Shown: piece after piece, positions 1 to 6,255 of the stretch | Layout: each line of letters begins with the position of its first letter | Numbering within the stretch: the first letter of the stretch is position 1 | Assembly (NCBI GenBank): GCA_025934135.1 | Contig: JAICYR010000003.1 | Coordinates: forward strand, 1 to 59,000 | Source: Acidobacteriaceae bacterium | GTDB taxonomy: Bacteria > Acidobacteriota > Terriglobia > Terriglobales > Acidobacteriaceae | Reading direction: 5' to 3' | DNA: 59,000 bases | Made by a program: the position numbers and the translations under genes | The notes under the pieces: model-generated | Told to the model about the DNA's origin: nothing | The model's database searches: none | Seen by the model: the letters and a program-made list of their open reading frames with translations, nothing else

Positions 1-411
1 CGTCCGCGTGCCGCCGTCGGCCTGCAGCACGTCGCAATCGAGAATCACCGTCCGCTCGCCCAGCGCCGCCATATCCACCACGCCGCGCAGCGACCGCCCA
101 ATCAGCCGCTGAATCTCATGGGTGCGCCCGCCCACCTTGCCGCGCTCCGACTCCCGCGCCGTCCGCGTCAGCGTGGCCCGGGGCAGCATCCCATACTCCG
201 CCGTCACCCAGCCGCGCCCGCTGTTCCGCATCCACGCCGGAACCCCCTGCTCCACCGTGGCGTTGCACAGCACCCGCGTGTTGCCCACCTCGATCAGCAC
301 CGACCCTTCGGCCATGGCCACATACCCCGGAGTCAGCCGCAGGGGCCGCATCGCCGAAGGCGCGCGCCCCTCGGAGCGAAAGAACTGCTTTTCGTCTGTC
401 ATCCTCAGCAT
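1..411 (-). CDS. rph: Ribonuclease PH, N-terminal part (runs off the window)
   Basis: The minus strand encodes 137 residues beginning [19 protein letters not shown] and continuing off the left edge. RNase PH is a phosphate-dependent 3'-5' exoribonuclease that trims tRNA 3' ends in the cytoplasm. Visible family signatures are the early R-P-L-R-L-T-P-G-Y segment, [18 protein letters not shown], the [11 protein letters not shown] stretch, and R[13 protein letters not shown] followed by [11 protein letters not shown]. Full-length proteins are about 240 residues, so roughly the last 100 are outside the window. The ATG at 411 has no Shine-Dalgarno sequence but has a -10-like box six bases upstream; an in-frame ATG at 402 is the alternative. 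It is divergent from the two-component operon. Confidence 0.95.
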   Translation of the reverse strand, partial: MLRMTDEKQFFRSEGRAPSAMRPLRLTPGYVAMAEGSVLIEVGNTRVLCNATVEQGVPAWMRNSGRGWVTAEYGMLPRATLTRTARESERGKVGGRTHEIQRLIGRSLRGVVDMAALGERTVILDCDVLQADGGTRT

Positions 412-417
412 TGTACG

Positions 418-423
418 GGTTTA
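418..423 (-). promoter_or_regulatory. -10-like box of rph, leaderless arrangement
   Basis: On the minus strand TAAACC is followed by six bases and then the ATG of rph. Transcription would start at or next to the A of the start codon. There is no purine-rich ribosome-binding site. The same spacing recurs at many other genes in this window. No clear -35 box was found. Confidence 0.5.
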
Positions 424-441
424 GCTGAACCGCCACACCCC

Positions 442-472
442 GTCCCGATACGGAATCGGCCCAAAACGGAAC
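442..472. promoter_or_regulatory. Two adjacent enhancer-like sites for the sigma-54 activator
   Basis: Two 15-mers lie 16 bp apart: GTCCCGATACGGAAT at 442-456 and GGCCCAAAACGGAAC at 458-472. Both resemble the quasi-palindrome GTCCCG-AAA-CGGAAC, a third copy of which is at 540-554 on the opposite strand. They sit roughly 160-190 bp upstream of a sigma-54-like promoter, a usual position for NtrC-type activator binding sites. The sequence match is seen directly; binding by the 1842-3296 activator is inferred. Confidence 0.4.
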
Positions 473-539
473 AGAGCCCGGAGCACAAGGCTAAATACAT
501 CATTTTAAGTGTTTTAGGTGAATGTATCGTTCCGGGGCC

Positions 540-554
540 GTTCCGTTTCGGGAC
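540..554 (-). promoter_or_regulatory. Third enhancer-like site
   Basis: Read on the minus strand this is GTCCCGAAACGGAAC, the best dyad of the three sites (arms GTCCCG and CGGAAC around AAA). It lies about 80 bp upstream of the sigma-54-like promoter at 634-648. The rest of 424-630 carries no credible gene and is partly AT-rich. Confidence 0.4.
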
Positions 555-633
555 AAGACCGCCTTCCCCTCGACCCGTCCCTATTTCCAGCTAACATATT
601 GATTTCATTCATTTTGATACTACATTTCCACTT

Positions 634-648
634 TGGCACGCCGCGTGT
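634..648 (+). promoter_or_regulatory. Candidate sigma-54 (RpoN) promoter of the two-component operon
   Basis: TGGCACGCCGCGTGT matches the -24 element (TGGCAC) with the -12 position at the correct 10-base spacing after GG. The -12 dinucleotide is GT instead of the consensus GC, so it may be weak or tightly activator-dependent. The predicted start near 660 falls just before a structured leader. The 14-base core TGGCACGCCGCGTG occurs again at 58264 before the efflux gene, there with a proper GC. Confidence 0.5.
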
Positions 649-662
649 ATTAGAAGCGGACA

Positions 663-812
663 GAAAGCCGGGACCGGCACTCCAGGGTCGGACCCCGGCT
701 TTCGGGAAGCTGCCTCATAAGCTGTTATGCGGCTTCAGTACGCAGTTTGGGGCCCCGCTCACCGGCGGGTCTCATTCGGGGCGTTCCGCACTACGCGCTT
801 ATGAGGCAGCTT
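663..812 (+). promoter_or_regulatory. Structured 5' leader with two inverted repeats
   Basis: The first repeat pairs GAAAGCCGGG (663-672) with CCCGGCTTTC (694-703). The second is a perfect 16-base inverted repeat, AAGCTGCCTCATAAGC at 707-722 and its complement at 797-812, enclosing 74 bases. The second stem closes 14 bases before the Shine-Dalgarno AAAGGA of the kinase gene. No convincing reading frame crosses the region. It could be a regulatory leader, a processed small RNA or a DNA-binding dyad; the sequence alone does not decide. Confidence 0.45.
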
Positions 813-840
813 TAAGTTCCACTTGAAAGGAATACTTCCA

Positions 841-1851
841 ATGCCTGCCCTTGCCAAAGCCCACCGAATTCTTCCCCGGTTCGTACCTCATTCCAATGGG
901 GCCGCGGCGCGGGCGGGCGCATTTAAGCCCTCCCCCAATCCGTCCTCCACCCCATCCCCGGAGCAGCGTCCATCCGAATCTCTTGATCGGCTCGCGCACG
1001 ACGCCCGCAACGTCCTCTCCGGCCTCATGCTCTACAGCGAACTGCTGGCCGCGCCCGGCATCCTCAATCCCCCGCATGGCCATTACGCCGCCGAACTCGA
1101 CGGCATAGTCCAAACCGCCACGCGCATTTTTGAAAAGATCGTCGCCGCTGCCGCCCCTAAACAAGGCCCTCCCAAATTCATCCCCATTCGCGAAACTGAA
1201 GCCCTCCCCACCGCCACCGCTGTGCCGCTTGCGCCCGTCCCCGTTACTGACATCGCCGCCGAGTTGCGCCATCTCCAGCCGCTGCTCACGGCCATCGCCG
1301 GCCCCGCGGTCAGGCTTTCCGTGGCCACCATGCCCTGTCCGGGACGCGCCTCTCTTGCCGTGGAAGACCTCACCCGTGTCCTCATTAACCTGGTCCGCAA
1401 CGCTGCGGACGCCATGCCCGGCGGCGGCCATGTCCGGATCACGGCGCAGTACCAGGACGGCCTCAGCTTCGCCACGCTCCCCGAAGAATGTGCGAATCCC
1501 GGAGCCGACCCGGTCCCGCTGCCTCTTGCCGTGCTGCTCACCGTGAGCGACAACGGCCCCGGCGTCCCACAAGAAGTGCGCGAGCAGATCTTCGATCTGG
1601 GCTTTTCAACCCGCAGGGAATCCGGCAACTGGCCCACTCCGCGCCGTCGCGGCCTCGGCCTCAGCATCGTTCGCAACCTCGTGGAAACCGCCGGCGGCTC
1701 AGTCAATTTGACGGCCTCGCACACCGGCGGAGCGCGTTTTGAGATTGTCCTGCCGGTGGACGGCATGGTTACTTCGGGAACCCTTCCCGTACCCCCAACT
1801 CGCGCCTTTTCTGCTGACTCGCGTCGGGAAGGCTGCATAGAATGCGAGTAA
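841..1851 (+). CDS. Soluble NtrB-like sensor histidine kinase
   Basis: This 336-residue protein has no membrane segment and no recognisable PAS domain. After a Pro/Ala-rich N-terminus comes a dimerisation helix with A-H-D-A-R-N, the likely phospho-accepting His being residue 53. An HATPase domain follows: N box I-N-L-V-R-N-A-A-D-A-M near 182-192, G1 box S-D-N-G-P-G-V-P near 236-243 and G2 box R-G-L-G-L-S-I-V near 270-277. It should autophosphorylate and pass phosphate to the activator encoded next, whose ATG lies inside its last codons (10-base overlap, probably translational coupling). ATG 841 was chosen because AAAGGA sits nine bases upstream; a TTG at 823 is an in-frame alternative. Without a sensor domain, the input signal probably comes from a partner protein. 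The signal is unknown. Confidence 0.85.
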   Translation: MPALAKAHRILPRFVPHSNGAAARAGAFKPSPNPSSTPSPEQRPSESLDRLAHDARNVLSGLMLYSELLAAPGILNPPHGHYAAELDGIVQTATRIFEKIVAAAAPKQGPPKFIPIRETEALPTATAVPLAPVPVTDIAAELRHLQPLLTAIAGPAVRLSVATMPCPGRASLAVEDLTRVLINLVRNAADAMPGGGHVRITAQYQDGLSFATLPEECANPGADPVPLPLAVLLTVSDNGPGVPQEVREQIFDLGFSTRRESGNWPTPRRRGLGLSIVRNLVETAGGSVNLTASHTGGARFEIVLPVDGMVTSGTLPVPPTRAFSADSRREGCIECE

Positions 1852-3296
1852 CCGATCTACACGAAATCACTATGACCGATCCCGCCCCCCGCTCCTCCCA
1901 CTCCGGCCGCATGCATGTCCTGATCGTCGATGAAGACCCCGCCGTACGCTCCGCCTGCTGCGAAATCGCGGCCTCGCGCGGCTTTGTTCCCTGCGGAGTC
2001 GACAACCTCGAAACGGCCCAGCGGCTGTTGCGCGGCAACAGCGTCGATATTCTGATTCTCGATTTAAAGTCGCCCGCCGGTTCCGGCCTCGAACTTCTGG
2101 AAGAAGTGAAGCTGCTGCACCCGGAAATCGCCGTCATCGTTGTCACTGCCCACGCCACCGTGTCCTCGGCGGTGGAGGCCATGCGCACAGGCGCGAACGA
2201 CTACCTCACCAAGCCATTCGCGCTCGAAGAACTGGCCGCCGTGCTCGACCGCGCCGCCGAACGCCGCACCGTGGACACGGCCAGCCGCCGCCTGCGCGAA
2301 AAGCTCCGCTCCGAGCAGGGACTCGGCAACCTCATCGGCAACAGCCCGGAGATGGAGCGGATCTACCGCATCCTTTCCAAAGTCTCGCAGACCACCCATC
2401 CCGTCCTGATTCTCGGCGAGAGCGGGACGGGCAAGGAACTGATCGCGCGCTCCATCCACTCCAACGGCCCCCACGCCTCGAAGCCTTTCCTCCCCGTTGA
2501 CTGCGGCTCGCTGGTGCCCACGCTGATTGAAAGCGAGTTGTTCGGATACGTGAAGGGGGCCTTTACCGGGGCCACCCGCAACAAGGAAGGCCTGCTGGCC
2601 TCGGCGGAAGGCGGCACCGTCTTTCTCGACGAAATCGGAGAGATGCCGCTCGACCTTCAGGCCAAGCTGCTGCGCGCCCTTCAGGAAAAGGAAATCCGGC
2701 CCGTCGGGGCCACGCATCGCGTTTCCATCAACTGCCGCATACTGGCCGCCACCAACCGCGACCTCGGCGTCATGGTCGAGCAGGGACGCTTCCGCAAAGA
2801 CCTTTACTACCGCCTCAACGTTGTCGCCCTCAGGATTCCGCCGCTTCGCGACCGCCGCGAAGACATTCCTCTGCTGGCGGCGCACTTCCTCGAACGCATG
2901 TCCCGCAAGTCGGAAACGAAATATGTCTTCTCCGACGACGCGATCCGCACCATGAGCGAGTATGCCTGGCCGGGCAACGTGCGTGAACTGGAAAACTCCA
3001 TCGAACGGGCCTGCGCCCTTTCCTCCGGCCCGGTGCTGCGCCTGGGCGACATGCCGACCCAGCTACAGGACTTTCATCTCCACACCCACCAGGGTGCGAA
3101 CGGCCACGCCAACGGCGCCGCCGCCTCGGACCCGGACGTTATGCCGCTGGCCGACCTCGAACGGCAGGCGATTCTCGACACCCTGCGCCAGCTCAACGGA
3201 GACAAGCTCACCGCCGCCCGCCTGCTTGGCATCGGCAAAACCACGCTCTACCGCAAGCTGAAGGAATACGGCATCGGCGATTCCGCCGGTCTGTAA
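1842..3296 (+). CDS. NtrC-family sigma-54-dependent response regulator
   Basis: A 484-residue bacterial enhancer-binding protein with all three canonical domains. The receiver domain has acidic residues E31 and D32, phospho-acceptor D74 (I-L-I-L-D-L-K) and a downstream T-A and K-P-F. The AAA+ domain has Walker A G-E-S-G-T-G-K-E near 192-199, the sigma-54-contacting loop G-A-F-T-G-A at 239-244 and Walker B V-F-L-D-E-I-G-E. A Fis-type helix-turn-helix near 445-480 ends the protein (A-A-R-L-L-G-I-G-K-T-T-L-Y-R-K-L). The intact GAFTGA loop means it should activate RNA polymerase-sigma-54. It overlaps the kinase gene by 10 bases. ATGs at 1872 and 1911 are possible later starts. Likely targets are its own promoter at 634 and the efflux promoter at 58264 (inference). 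Confidence 0.95.
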   Translation: MRVTDLHEITMTDPAPRSSHSGRMHVLIVDEDPAVRSACCEIAASRGFVPCGVDNLETAQRLLRGNSVDILILDLKSPAGSGLELLEEVKLLHPEIAVIVVTAHATVSSAVEAMRTGANDYLTKPFALEELAAVLDRAAERRTVDTASRRLREKLRSEQGLGNLIGNSPEMERIYRILSKVSQTTHPVLILGESGTGKELIARSIHSNGPHASKPFLPVDCGSLVPTLIESELFGYVKGAFTGATRNKEGLLASAEGGTVFLDEIGEMPLDLQAKLLRALQEKEIRPVGATHRVSINCRILAATNRDLGVMVEQGRFRKDLYYRLNVVALRIPPLRDRREDIPLLAAHFLERMSRKSETKYVFSDDAIRTMSEYAWPGNVRELENSIERACALSSGPVLRLGDMPTQLQDFHLHTHQGANGHANGAAASDPDVMPLADLERQAILDTLRQLNGDKLTAARLLGIGKTTLYRKLKEYGIGDSAGL

Positions 3297-3297
3297 T

Positions 3298-3319
3298 TAG
3301 GGCCTGGTAACAGGCCCTA
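3298..3319 (+). promoter_or_regulatory. Perfect hairpin just before a Shine-Dalgarno site
   Basis: TAGGGCCTG (3298-3306), loop GTAA and CAGGCCCTA (3311-3319) form a 9-bp perfect stem closed by a GNRA-type tetraloop. It starts right after the activator stop codon and ends two bases before AGAGGAG, the ribosome-binding site of the next gene. There is no U-run, so it is not a classic terminator. It may tune translation or protect mRNA ends. Confidence 0.55.
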
Positions 3320-3333
3320 TAGAGGAGTTCCCC

Positions 3334-3930
3334 ATGTCTGAAGTCAATGCCCCTGCGCGCGCCGCGTCCAAAAATGCCCCTGCCCGGATTGTGGTGGCCA
3401 ACAAACCTTCGCCCGCTCCCGCGCCCGCCAACGGCATCCTGCTCATCACCGGCATCATGGGTGCGGAAAACTGCGCCGCCGTCGTCTCCAAGCAATTCGG
3501 CCTCGCTGTCGAGTCTGTCTCCAGCCGCAAAGACGCGCTGGCCGCGCTGCGCCGCCGCGCCTACTCCATCGTCGTGCTCGACACATCCATGGCCGAATCG
3601 GTGGCGGGCGACGCCGACGCCATCTTCAAGCACTCCGGCCTGGCCATGCCGCTCGAAATCAACTTCGCCATCTCCGGATGCGGGCGTCTGGTCCGCGAGG
3701 TCCGCGCCGCGCTGGGCCGCCGCCAACTCGAACAGGCCGCCGCCGAGCGCGCCGCCGCCACCTCGCTCGAAAGCAACCTGCGCGACACCGTCGCCGGACT
3801 CCTGCTGCAATCGCAACTCGCCCTCGCCGACCCCTCCGTCCCTCCACAACTTGCGGACAAACTCAAGCTCATGGCCGAACTCGCCGGAAGCCTCCGCAAG
3901 AAACTGGATGGGGCGAACATCACGGCATAG
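3334..3930 (+). CDS. Receiver/DHp-like protein lacking catalytic residues (third member of the operon)
   Basis: This 198-residue protein begins with a low-complexity Ala/Pro region (1-33), then a receiver-like fold. The first strand reads I-L-L-I-T-G with no acidic pair, while a single Asp is kept at position 83 (V-V-L-D-T). The usual K-P motif is absent. Residues 125-195 are helical, and the segment S-N-L-R-D-T-V-A-G-L-L-L-Q-S-Q-L aligns with the kinase helix H-D-A-R-N-V-L-S-G-L-M-L-Y-S-E-L, with Ser147 where the kinase has His. It therefore looks like a pseudo-receiver joined to a pseudo-dimerisation helix. A role as scaffold or decoy for the kinase is inferred. Translation should start at the ATG eight bases after AGAGGAG, behind the hairpin at 3298-3319. 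Confidence 0.7.
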   Translation: MSEVNAPARAASKNAPARIVVANKPSPAPAPANGILLITGIMGAENCAAVVSKQFGLAVESVSSRKDALAALRRRAYSIVVLDTSMAESVAGDADAIFKHSGLAMPLEINFAISGCGRLVREVRAALGRRQLEQAAAERAAATSLESNLRDTVAGLLLQSQLALADPSVPPQLADKLKLMAELAGSLRKKLDGANITA

Positions 3931-3954
3931 CTTTTTGCATAGCTCCCTCTGCGC

Positions 3955-3983
3955 TTGACACTCCATGCCCCCGGTTCTATCTT
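3955..3983 (+). promoter_or_regulatory. Sigma-70-type promoter
   Basis: TTGACA (3955-3960), a 17-base spacer and TATCTT (3978-3983) make a near-consensus housekeeping promoter. It lies in the gap after the pseudo-receiver gene and 54 bases before the ATG of the membrane protein at 4038. Confidence 0.65.
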
Positions 3984-4037
3984 CAATCTGCCCTGAATCG
4001 CGGCCTCCCATCTCAACAGGCCTGCGGAAGAGGACCC

Positions 4038-4814
4038 ATGGGTTCAGCCATTACAGCCGCCGCCGCTACGCGCGCCGTACCGACGGAACGGAGAGAACGC
4101 CTCTTCTATCTCATCGCCTGCCTGGCCATGATCTCGGGCGTTGCCCTCGGCTTCCACATGTTCTACCTGCACGGCTTGAATGATGCGGGACAGCCGGTCA
4201 CGCGGCAAAGTGCGCCCCTCGTGTATGTTCACGCCGCACTCATGACCTGCTGGATGGCGTTTCTCCTCTTGCAGTGCGGACTGGTGGTGAAAGGCAATCG
4301 CCGCCTGCATATGCGCCTGGGACGCGCCGCCATTGCGCTCTACCTCATCATCATTCCCTTCGCCGTCATCGCCGCTCTGCTACAGGTCCATTACGCTGAC
4401 CCGCGCTCGTTTCCGCCCTTTGGCCCATATCGCTTTCTCGCGCTTCCTCTGACTGAAATTGCGAATTTCGCGATCTTTATCGGTGCCGCATTTCTGTTTC
4501 GCCGCAGAGCCGCGGTCCACCGGGCGCTCATGACCATCGGCACGCTGGCGGTCGCCCAGGCCGGCATCGGACGCATCGCTCTCTTCAGGAACGCGTTTTC
4601 TCATGCCACGCACGCGGCATTTTTCCCCACCTTCTGGGGGTCCACAGTCGTGTTCATCCTTCTCCTGTGGCTCCTCAAGCTCGGCCTCACGCGCCGCCTG
4701 GACCGCTATTTCACAGCCGCCGTCGCTCTCTTCATCGCCTCCGGCCTCCTGAGCAGCTACATCGCGATCACCGTATGGTGGCCCCAGCTTGCGCGCTACC
4801 TGACCAACTCCTAA
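4038..4814 (+). CDS. Integral membrane protein of unknown function
   Basis: The 258-residue protein has about seven hydrophobic segments and short loops. An N-terminal cytoplasmic stretch ends in R-R-E-R, and TM1 reads Y-L-I-A-C-L-A-M-I-S-G. Several His and Arg residues lie at membrane borders (G-F-H-M-F-Y-L-H-G, Y-V-H-A-A-L-M, R-L-H-M-R-L-G-R, A-V-H-R-A-L-M). This repeated H-x-x-(L/M) arrangement is reminiscent of DUF2306-like or heme-contacting membrane proteins, but no assignment is firm. The frame is open further upstream, but ATG 4038 is preferred because it follows GGAAGAGGA and the TTGACA/TATCTT promoter. It is followed after 62 bases by a lipoprotein gene on the same strand. Confidence 0.75.
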   Translation: MGSAITAAAATRAVPTERRERLFYLIACLAMISGVALGFHMFYLHGLNDAGQPVTRQSAPLVYVHAALMTCWMAFLLLQCGLVVKGNRRLHMRLGRAAIALYLIIIPFAVIAALLQVHYADPRSFPPFGPYRFLALPLTEIANFAIFIGAAFLFRRRAAVHRALMTIGTLAVAQAGIGRIALFRNAFSHATHAAFFPTFWGSTVVFILLLWLLKLGLTRRLDRYFTAAVALFIASGLLSSYIAITVWWPQLARYLTNS

Positions 4815-4876
4815 ATCGCCGGCTGACGCAACCAGCTTACCTGTCACTAAAATGCGACAGGAGGGCCGCGACTGAA

Positions 4877-5305
4877 ATGCTGAGACTCCTGTCCGCCGTA
4901 ACTCTTGGGTTTTGTCTTGGGCTTATTGGCTGCAAGACCGTTCAACCCAAAGATCTAGTCGGAACGTGGGTAATGACAGGCGACTCCCGATCGGTCCTGC
5001 CAGATGATTTGAAGAATGCCTCGGGGAAAATAATCCTCAACGCGAATGGAACTTTTTCTGCATCTGAAATGCCGGGATTGTTCTACGTCCCTGAGTTACA
5101 TGCCGCGCGGCTAGAGAACGGAACCGGTACATGGAAGCTTATGCCCGAGGATGGCGAAGAACGACTGGAACTTAATTTTCAGACAATCGCGGATTGGAAC
5201 GATGGTCCCCCGTATGAGGTGTCGATTTTCATAGGCCGAGGAAGTCTGTTCTATTTTTTGGACGACCCGGACGAGGGGCGTCGGGTCTCCTTCGAGAAGA
5301 AATAA
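4877..5305 (+). CDS. Small predicted lipoprotein
   Basis: A 142-residue protein with signal peptide M-L-R-L-L-S-A-V-T-L-G-F-C-L-G and lipobox L-I-G-C, so Cys19 is the likely lipidation site. The mature part has G-T-W, N-A-N-G-T-F and G-T-G-T-W-K features, as in small beta-barrel (lipocalin-like) lipoproteins that begin L-V-G-T-W. The function is unknown. The Shine-Dalgarno AGGAGG (4859-4864) is partly inside an inverted repeat, CCTGTC (4840-4845) with GACAGG (4856-4861), which could limit translation. Codon use looks less GC-biased than that of neighbours such as queC, which may mean recent acquisition. Confidence 0.75.
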   Translation: MLRLLSAVTLGFCLGLIGCKTVQPKDLVGTWVMTGDSRSVLPDDLKNASGKIILNANGTFSASEMPGLFYVPELHAARLENGTGTWKLMPEDGEERLELNFQTIADWNDGPPYEVSIFIGRGSLFYFLDDPDEGRRVSFEKK

Positions 5306-5406
5306 AGAAGGAACACACGGGCGCGAGCAGGAGGACTGGTCGCGTCAGAGAATTCTCAACATTACTCAGCGCCTTCTCCGCGATGGACTGAAGTTGCCTT
5401 ACAGCA

Positions 5407-5452
5407 AGAACAAGGGCGCGAGGGAGGCAGTTTCTCCTCGCGCTCTTGTTCT
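5407..5452 (+). terminator. Long hairpin, probable terminator after the lipoprotein gene
   Basis: A 17-base arm at 5407-5423 pairs with 5436-5452 with a single G-U position, around a 12-base loop. The descending arm is U/C-rich (CTCTTGTTCT), giving a weak terminator tail. It separates the lipoprotein gene (stop at 5305) from queC. The 5306-5406 stretch holds no other clear feature. Confidence 0.5.
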
Positions 5453-5501
5453 ATGCCCGTCCGGCTAGGACCGCTCGCCGCGTAGGCGCCGCCGGAGGCT
5501 T

Positions 5502-5507
5502 TAACAT
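5502..5507 (+). promoter_or_regulatory. -10-like box of queC, leaderless arrangement
   Basis: TAACAT is followed by exactly six bases and then ATG 5514. The only GGAGG nearby (5494-5498) is 15 bases from the start, too far for normal use as a ribosome-binding site. Confidence 0.5.
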
Positions 5508-5513
5508 ATTGTC

Positions 5514-6206
5514 ATGCCCCACTCCCGACCGCGCGCCGTCATCAGCCTCTCCGGAGGAATGGACTCCGCCGTCTGCGCCTCCCTCGCCGCGCGCGATTAC
5601 GACGCTTATGCCCTCCACTTCAGCTACGGACAGCGCACCGAAGGCCGCGAGCTCCAATCCGCCCGCGCCATCGCCGAAGAACTCGGCTTTCAGGACTTCC
5701 TCCACCTCAACACCGACCTCTTCCGCCGCATCGGAGGCTCGGCCCTCACCGACTCCAGCATCGCGATTCCCAGGGCTTCAGCCGGCCATCCCATCGGGGC
5801 GGAAATCCCCGTTACCTACGTTCCCTTCCGCAACGCGCACTTCCTTGCCGCCGCCGTAAGCTGGGCCGAGGTCCTCGACGCGCAGACCATTTTCATCGGC
5901 GCGGTTGAGCCGGACAGTTCCGGATACCCTGACTGCCGCCCCGCCTACTATGAGGCATTTCAGCAACTTATCCGCACAGGAACGCGCGATGGATGCATCG
6001 AAATCGCCACTCCGCTCATCCATCTCCGAAAGAAGGAGATCGTGGCGCTCGGCCTTGAACTTGGCGCGCCCTTCCATTTAACGTGGTCATGCTATTCGAG
6101 CGCCGAGGCGGCCTGCGGAGAATGCGAGAGTTGCGCGCTCCGTCTGCGGGCCTTTGCCGAGGCCGGCGTGGCCGATCCGATCCCCTATGCGCGACCGGTT
6201 CCATAG
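5514..6206 (+). CDS. queC: 7-cyano-7-deazaguanine synthase
   Basis: QueC converts 7-carboxy-7-deazaguanine to preQ0 using ATP and ammonia in queuosine biosynthesis. The 230-residue length fits the family. The N-type ATP-pyrophosphatase loop is S-L-S-G-G-M-D-S-A at 11-19. Y-V-P-F-R-N (102-107) and the G-A-V-E-x-D-S-S-G-Y-P-D-C-R segment are typical. The C-terminal zinc site has four cysteines in W-S-C-Y-S then C-G-E-C-E-S-C. No other queuosine gene (queD, queE, queF) is adjacent, so it appears to stand alone. Start ATG 5514 lacks a Shine-Dalgarno sequence but sits six bases after a -10-like box. Confidence 0.95.
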   Translation: MPHSRPRAVISLSGGMDSAVCASLAARDYDAYALHFSYGQRTEGRELQSARAIAEELGFQDFLHLNTDLFRRIGGSALTDSSIAIPRASAGHPIGAEIPVTYVPFRNAHFLAAAVSWAEVLDAQTIFIGAVEPDSSGYPDCRPAYYEAFQQLIRTGTRDGCIEIATPLIHLRKKEIVALGLELGAPFHLTWSCYSSAEAACGECESCALRLRAFAEAGVADPIPYARPVP

Positions 6207-6255
6207 AGTCGAACCAGCGCCGGAAGGGTTAAGATTCTGAAGGAGAACAAAACCA

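Noticed and set aside
118-594. Long plus-strand frame rich in Arg, Pro and His
   Set aside because: It overlaps the antisense of rph and has the biased composition of a shadow frame in GC-rich DNA; rph is well supported by family motifs.
518-826. Possible 102-residue gene upstream of the kinase
   Set aside because: It covers the sigma-54-like promoter and both inverted repeats, has no ribosome-binding site, and its sequence shows no domain.
5306-5513. preQ1 riboswitch before queC
   Set aside because: The region has only a terminator-like hairpin, and queC seems to start transcription at its ATG, leaving no room for an aptamer.
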